Below, in pieces: positions 60,233 to 64,000 of a stretch of DNA of 64,000 bases. This DNA comes from DASYAN01 sp963727755 (GTDB lineage: Bacteria; Chloroflexota; Ktedonobacteria; Ktedonobacterales; Ktedonobacteraceae): NCBI GenBank assembly GCA_963727755.1, contig CAVSHN010000012.1:1-64000 (forward strand), given 5' to 3'. How positions within the stretch are numbered: position 1 is the first letter of the stretch; each line of letters starts with the position of its first letter. A program made the translations under genes and the position numbers. The notes under the pieces are model-generated. The model saw nothing but the letters and a program-made list of their open reading frames with translations, did not search any database and had not been told where the DNA came from.

Positions 60233-63081
60233 ATGCAGATAGCACCAAGGATTGCAGGGGGGCTTTTCAGCACTCCGTTTGATATTAGCAAGTCATTTGT
60301 CCGGTTGCGCGAGGTCACTGATGGAGTGGCTGGTTTGGATCTTGGGCGCAAGCAGCTTGTCTATCGTGGCATACTCACAATTAACTGTGTCAATTTTGCT
60401 TTGATGTCAGAAAGAGAGCAAGATGCTGTAGTTGAAGGATTTAAGGGCTTTCTCAATGGTCTGGCCTTTCCGATTTAGATTTTGATCCGCAATCTGCCTC
60501 ACAATCTGGATGACTATTTGCGGAAGATGGAGTCGGTGGAAGGCAATCTCGCGGAGGTAGCCCGCGATCATGCCCGCTTTGTGCGTGTGCTTGCCTCCCG
60601 TTGAGCCTTGGTCAAACGGCAGTATTATATTATTGTGCCAGCGGACTATCAGAAGGTCGATGATGCCACAGAAGCTTTGAATAATGCTCAGGCCGAACTC
60701 GAACTGCGGATGGACGAATTGCTCCAGCAACTTCGAACGCACTGGTCTCACGGGTAGGCGCTTAACGCGTGAGGAGATTGTCACACTCTATCAAAGCTGC
60801 TTCTCTCTACAAGACGACCAATTCCAACCCGTCACCGAAGCCATGCTTGAAGGCTCTCACAAGCCCATGCTATCTGCGGATGAGCGCAGCCGCATTGCTG
60901 GTTCTCTTTCGAACTTCATTGCCGAGACAAGCATCATTGAGCAAGAAGCAGCGATGTTCCGACCTTCTGCAATCTCTGCCAAGCAAAAACGAAGAGCAAG
61001 GGAACTCCTCATCGCCCTTGAAACGCATTCTCTCTATGATAGGGGATCAAGAAGAGCAAGAGCGACCGCGCTCGGGACTTTCATCGCTATTGCAAATCTT
61101 TCTGCCGAAAGGAATGAAACGAGAGACAGAAGCGAAGTGGACGGTTCCCAGCTTTGTGCAAGTTTCAGATTTGGTGACGCCCAGTTGCATCCAGATTTTT
61201 CCCTCTTATGTCCGCATTGATGGCGAAGTGGAACATGAGTATAGTCGCACGTTGACCCTAGTCAGGTATCCCAGGAGTGTGCATGTTGGCTGGTTGGATC
61301 GCCTCATTCAGATCGATCAAGCCCATGTCGATTTTAGTATGCATATTGTTCCTCAGCCTCCGGAGGTGGTCAGTGGTCGTCTAGGGCGCAAACTAACGCA
61401 GTTGCGCGGCTCAGTGCTTGTTTCTCAACGCGATGGGCGTTCCCCTGATCCCAACACGAAGCTTGCCATGGAAGACGTGGAAAACCTCAGAGAAAAGCTG
61501 GCGCGGGGAGACGAGCGGGTCTTTAGTATCAATATAGTCATTCGGGTACGAGCGCGAGATCAGCTAACTTTGCTGAAGAATAGCAACCGCATCATCTCTA
61601 AGGTCCGCAGCATGGATTTTCGAGTGTTACCTACCTACTGGCAACATCATCTGGGTTTGCTGAGTTGTCTGCCTGATGCCAATAATGCCTTGGCTAAGAG
61701 CAATATGTTTGGTACTAGGTCAGCAGGAACATTCTTCCCGTTTACGGTTGGTGATATTGGGACCGACGATGGGGTGATGTTTGGAGTACAAACCAATGGA
61801 GCCATGGTGATGCTGAACCCCTTCAATAGCAAGGTATTAGAAAATGCCAACATGGTAGTGTTTGCCAAATCAGGGGCGGGCAAAAGCTTCTTTCTCAAGA
61901 CCGTCTCATGCCGCTTACTGTCGACCTGTAATGTCTATGTGGTTGACCCTGAGGCCGAGTATCAAGCATTGTGTCAGCAAGTCAATGGGCAATATGTACG
62001 CCTTTCCACTGAGTCGCTCCAGATCAATCCCTTCGAGTTGTATGGTGTAGCGGAAACACCAGAAGTTGATGAGGTCGTGCAAAAAGAAGAGGGGAACTTT
62101 TTCCGTGAGAAGATCTTGAACCTGATTACCTTGCTAGAGTTGATGTTGTCAGACGAAGGAATCCTTCCCCAAATGGAGAAAGCATTCCTGTATCAATGTT
62201 TGATCAAAACCTACGAGAACCGTGGGATCACGATGGACCCAGCGACCCACAATCGCCAGCCACCCAACATGCAAGAGTTCTTCGTGATTCTCTCAAGTGC
62301 GCTCCGCGGAGATGACCGCTTTGGGGTGAGCAAAGATACCTATGGACTGAGCCAACGTTTGGAACGCTATTTGCACCTGTTCCCAAATAAAACTCGCTTA
62401 GCGCTAAATAATCGCTATGTTGATTTCAATATCCGCGAGCTGAGTGAAACGCTCAAACCGATCGGGCTCTTTATGATCACGGAATTCTTGTGGACAAAGA
62501 TGCGACAGGCACGACGCTCCAATATTATCAAGTCCAATACCATCATTTTAATAGATGAGGCTTGGTTGCTGATGCAGTTTCACCAAGGAGCCAAGTTCTT
62601 GGAAGAGTTTGCCAGGAGAATTCGTAAATATGGGGGAGGACTCTGGTGTACGACACAGAACTCCGACGACTTCTTAGGCTCGGATGAAGGCAAAACCATT
62701 TTGGCGATGTCAACGATGAAGTTCTTGATGAAGCAAGATCCCAGTACGATTAACTCCGTGGTACGTACGTTCAATCTCAGTCCAAAGCAAAAGTCCTTCT
62801 TGCTAGGGGCCAGACGTGGTGAAGGATTGTTCGCAACCAAGATCTGGACCCAAATGCAAGTTGTGGCCTCTCCCAGGGAAACAGAGATGGCCAATACCAC
62901 TCTAATTTCTCAGGCTCAGGCTCAGATGCAAAAAGCCTTTCTTGAGCAGGACTTGCAGCAGATGGCGGAATTGAACAGCAAGCTGGAGGCTAATAAAACT
63001 GCTTCTGACAAGAACGGCTCACGAGGGAATTGTAGCAGTAATTCGCCTCCATCTCCTCACATGCAACAGGGAAGAGGATGA
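60233..63081 (+). pseudogene. VirB4/TraC-type conjugation ATPase with in-frame stops and frameshifts
   Basis: The ATG at 60233 follows GGGGAG. The N-terminal part 'RLREVTDGVAGLDLGRKQLV' and 'EGFKGFLNGLAFPI' is cut by a TAG at 60476-60478 (family members have Gln there), then by a TGA near 60603. The same frame continues 'RQYYIIVPADYQKVDDATEA'. Near 60740 the sense shifts to 'GLTGRRLTREEIVTLYQSCF', and near 61020 to the long intact frame ending at 63081. That frame carries 'MVVFAKSGAGKSFFLKTVSC' (Walker A), 'NTIILIDEAWLLMQFHQGAK' (Walker B) and 'GGGLWCTTQNSDDFLGSDEG'. VirB4 proteins energise type IV secretion. The C-terminal ATPase is intact; the N-terminus is broken. Confidence 0.8.
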
Positions 63082-63324
63082 CTAATCATGATCTTTGACT
63101 TTTTAGTCTGGCTATTGTCTGTACAATCATGGCCGCACTAATTTGTCAAACATCATCATTATTCCCCCAATTGGGGCGGACGGCGCTCCAACCGCCCAGG
63201 GACGCGACTACGTTGGGGTGTCAGAAGCTGCAGAACTTCAGTCCCCGTGGAGTGTCACTATCATTCAATTGAAGGGCGCTGAACTGGATGCTTCTTTCTG
63301 AGGGGGAGATCTCAGAGAGCAAGC

Positions 63325-63924
63325 TCAATTCAGGTGCCAGAGCAGGAAGAGTAGGAAAAACAAGAAAGCATGAGGAGATGTTTTTGCTTCACTAGTCAGG
63401 GCATTTGCTAGCCCTGTAGCTTCATACGTGTTCATCGGAGCTGTAGCTGCATCATAATTTAAAAATTTACCGTTTGCCAGTTCCACTGCTTTTGGTAAAG
63501 AAGGAGGATGTACGGCTAGGCATATCTCTCCAGCTTTCATTGAGCCTGGATAGGATGGCATGAAGGCATGAAAGCTTAGTATAGTTGCTAGTGAGATGAC
63601 ACCAGAAAGAATAATGACCAGCCACAACGATTTAAGATTTAAATCCAGAAATGACTTGTGGGGTTCTTTCGGAAGCGGTTTTTCTGCAAGGAGCTTAAAG
63701 TGATTTTCAGCTCTTGACGTGAATAGAGCCTTAATTGCGTCCTCCTCATTGGACTCATACTCTGAGTCTAGTGATGTCCATTTTCGCTGTGTGTTGCAAC
63801 TTTCAGGTTTGGCGGCGTGTGCTTGCTGTATGCTGACCCTCTCAAGCTCAGCAGTTTGTGCTGTTAATGCATCCGGTTCCCATACAACCTTTAAGGATGG
63901 GGAAGAAATGCATTCGGTTTCCAT
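63325..63924 (-). CDS. Single-pass membrane protein, hypothetical
   Basis: The 199-residue frame starts at ATG 63924 (METECISSPSLKVVWEPDAL...). Its N-terminal 100 residues are polar; one membrane helix ('LWLVIILSGVISLATILSFH') follows. A C-terminal domain ends in a second hydrophobic stretch ('AFLFFLLFLLW'). No family is recognised. It lies convergent with the VirB4-like gene near the end of the window. No strong ribosome binding site was found, so the start is uncertain. Confidence 0.5.
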   Translation of the reverse strand: METECISSPSLKVVWEPDALTAQTAELERVSIQQAHAAKPESCNTQRKWTSLDSEYESNEEDAIKALFTSRAENHFKLLAEKPLPKEPHKSFLDLNLKSLWLVIILSGVISLATILSFHAFMPSYPGSMKAGEICLAVHPPSLPKAVELANGKFLNYDAATAPMNTYEATGLANALTSEAKTSPHAFLFFLLFLLWHLN

Positions 63925-64000
63925 ACAGCCAATTTGGACTGGGGAAGCAAATGCATTTGAGGATGCATTACGCTGAACGTTGACGGTCTCATACCAACTT

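Noticed and set aside
60407..60784. Minus-strand frame of 125 codons
   Set aside because: Antisense to the VirB4-like N-terminal region, whose plus-strand motifs are convincing.

Overview
The window looks like DNA of a filamentous, soil-type Chloroflexota bacterium, most likely a Ktedonobacteria relative. This is an inference from the gene mix: a kinase-like membrane protein, an XRE-type helix-turn-helix (HTH) gene next to a VirB4-type ATPase, many insertion sequences, a SWIM zinc-finger protein, FIST, and an ECF sigma factor with a coupled membrane partner. No 16S gene or other hard taxonomic marker is present.

Left part (1-43.3 kb) reads as one end of an integrated plasmid or genomic island. 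It opens with an insertion sequence (1-1747) sitting inside a second transposase gene. A leftward block of plasmid-type genes follows (3.7-12.3 kb): a broken methylase-helicase giant, unknown proteins, a broken primase-polymerase with a coupled small membrane protein, and a coiled-coil protein. An ISAzo13-type element lies at 13.1-14.5 kb. Small genes follow (GIY-YIG nuclease, GGQ release-factor-like protein, winged-helix protein). Next comes a partition-like operon (small Cys protein, actin-like ATPase, adaptor-like protein) with TAGGTAC repeats upstream. From 19.8 to 42.8 kb there is a candidate defence or DNA-processing region: a huge protein with 16 repeats, a SNF2 helicase and an Rrp8-like methyltransferase; a divergent HTH-nuclease-helical protein with palindromic operators; RecD2; an LssY_C protein; a SWIM protein; and an adenine methylase with a PD-(D/E)XK nuclease. 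At 43311-43354 lies the 3' half of a tRNA-Thr(TGT) gene without its 5' half, with four short direct repeats just inside. That is what the distal attachment site of a tRNA-integrated island looks like.

Right part (43.4-64 kb) looks more chromosomal: an MscS channel, a berberine-bridge-type FAD oxidoreductase, a small secreted protein, a disordered protein with eukaryote-like motifs, Nudix, FIST and a histidine kinase. Then come a two-gene MaoC/HadAB-like dehydratase operon, tRNA-Leu(GAG) and tRNA-Val(TAC) with clear terminators, an ECF sigma factor with membrane partner, a pseudokinase with a beta-rich ectodomain, and an XRE gene followed by a VirB4-like ATPase.

A window-wide caveat: about 25 well-conserved genes are split by single-base frameshifts, several at homopolymers, and a few by in-frame stops. 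Some may be real decay of mobile DNA, but similar lesions in apparently chromosomal genes (FIST, Nudix, sigma factor) make uncorrected assembly indels a serious alternative. Where a gene is split I give the span of the reconstructed gene and name the breaks.
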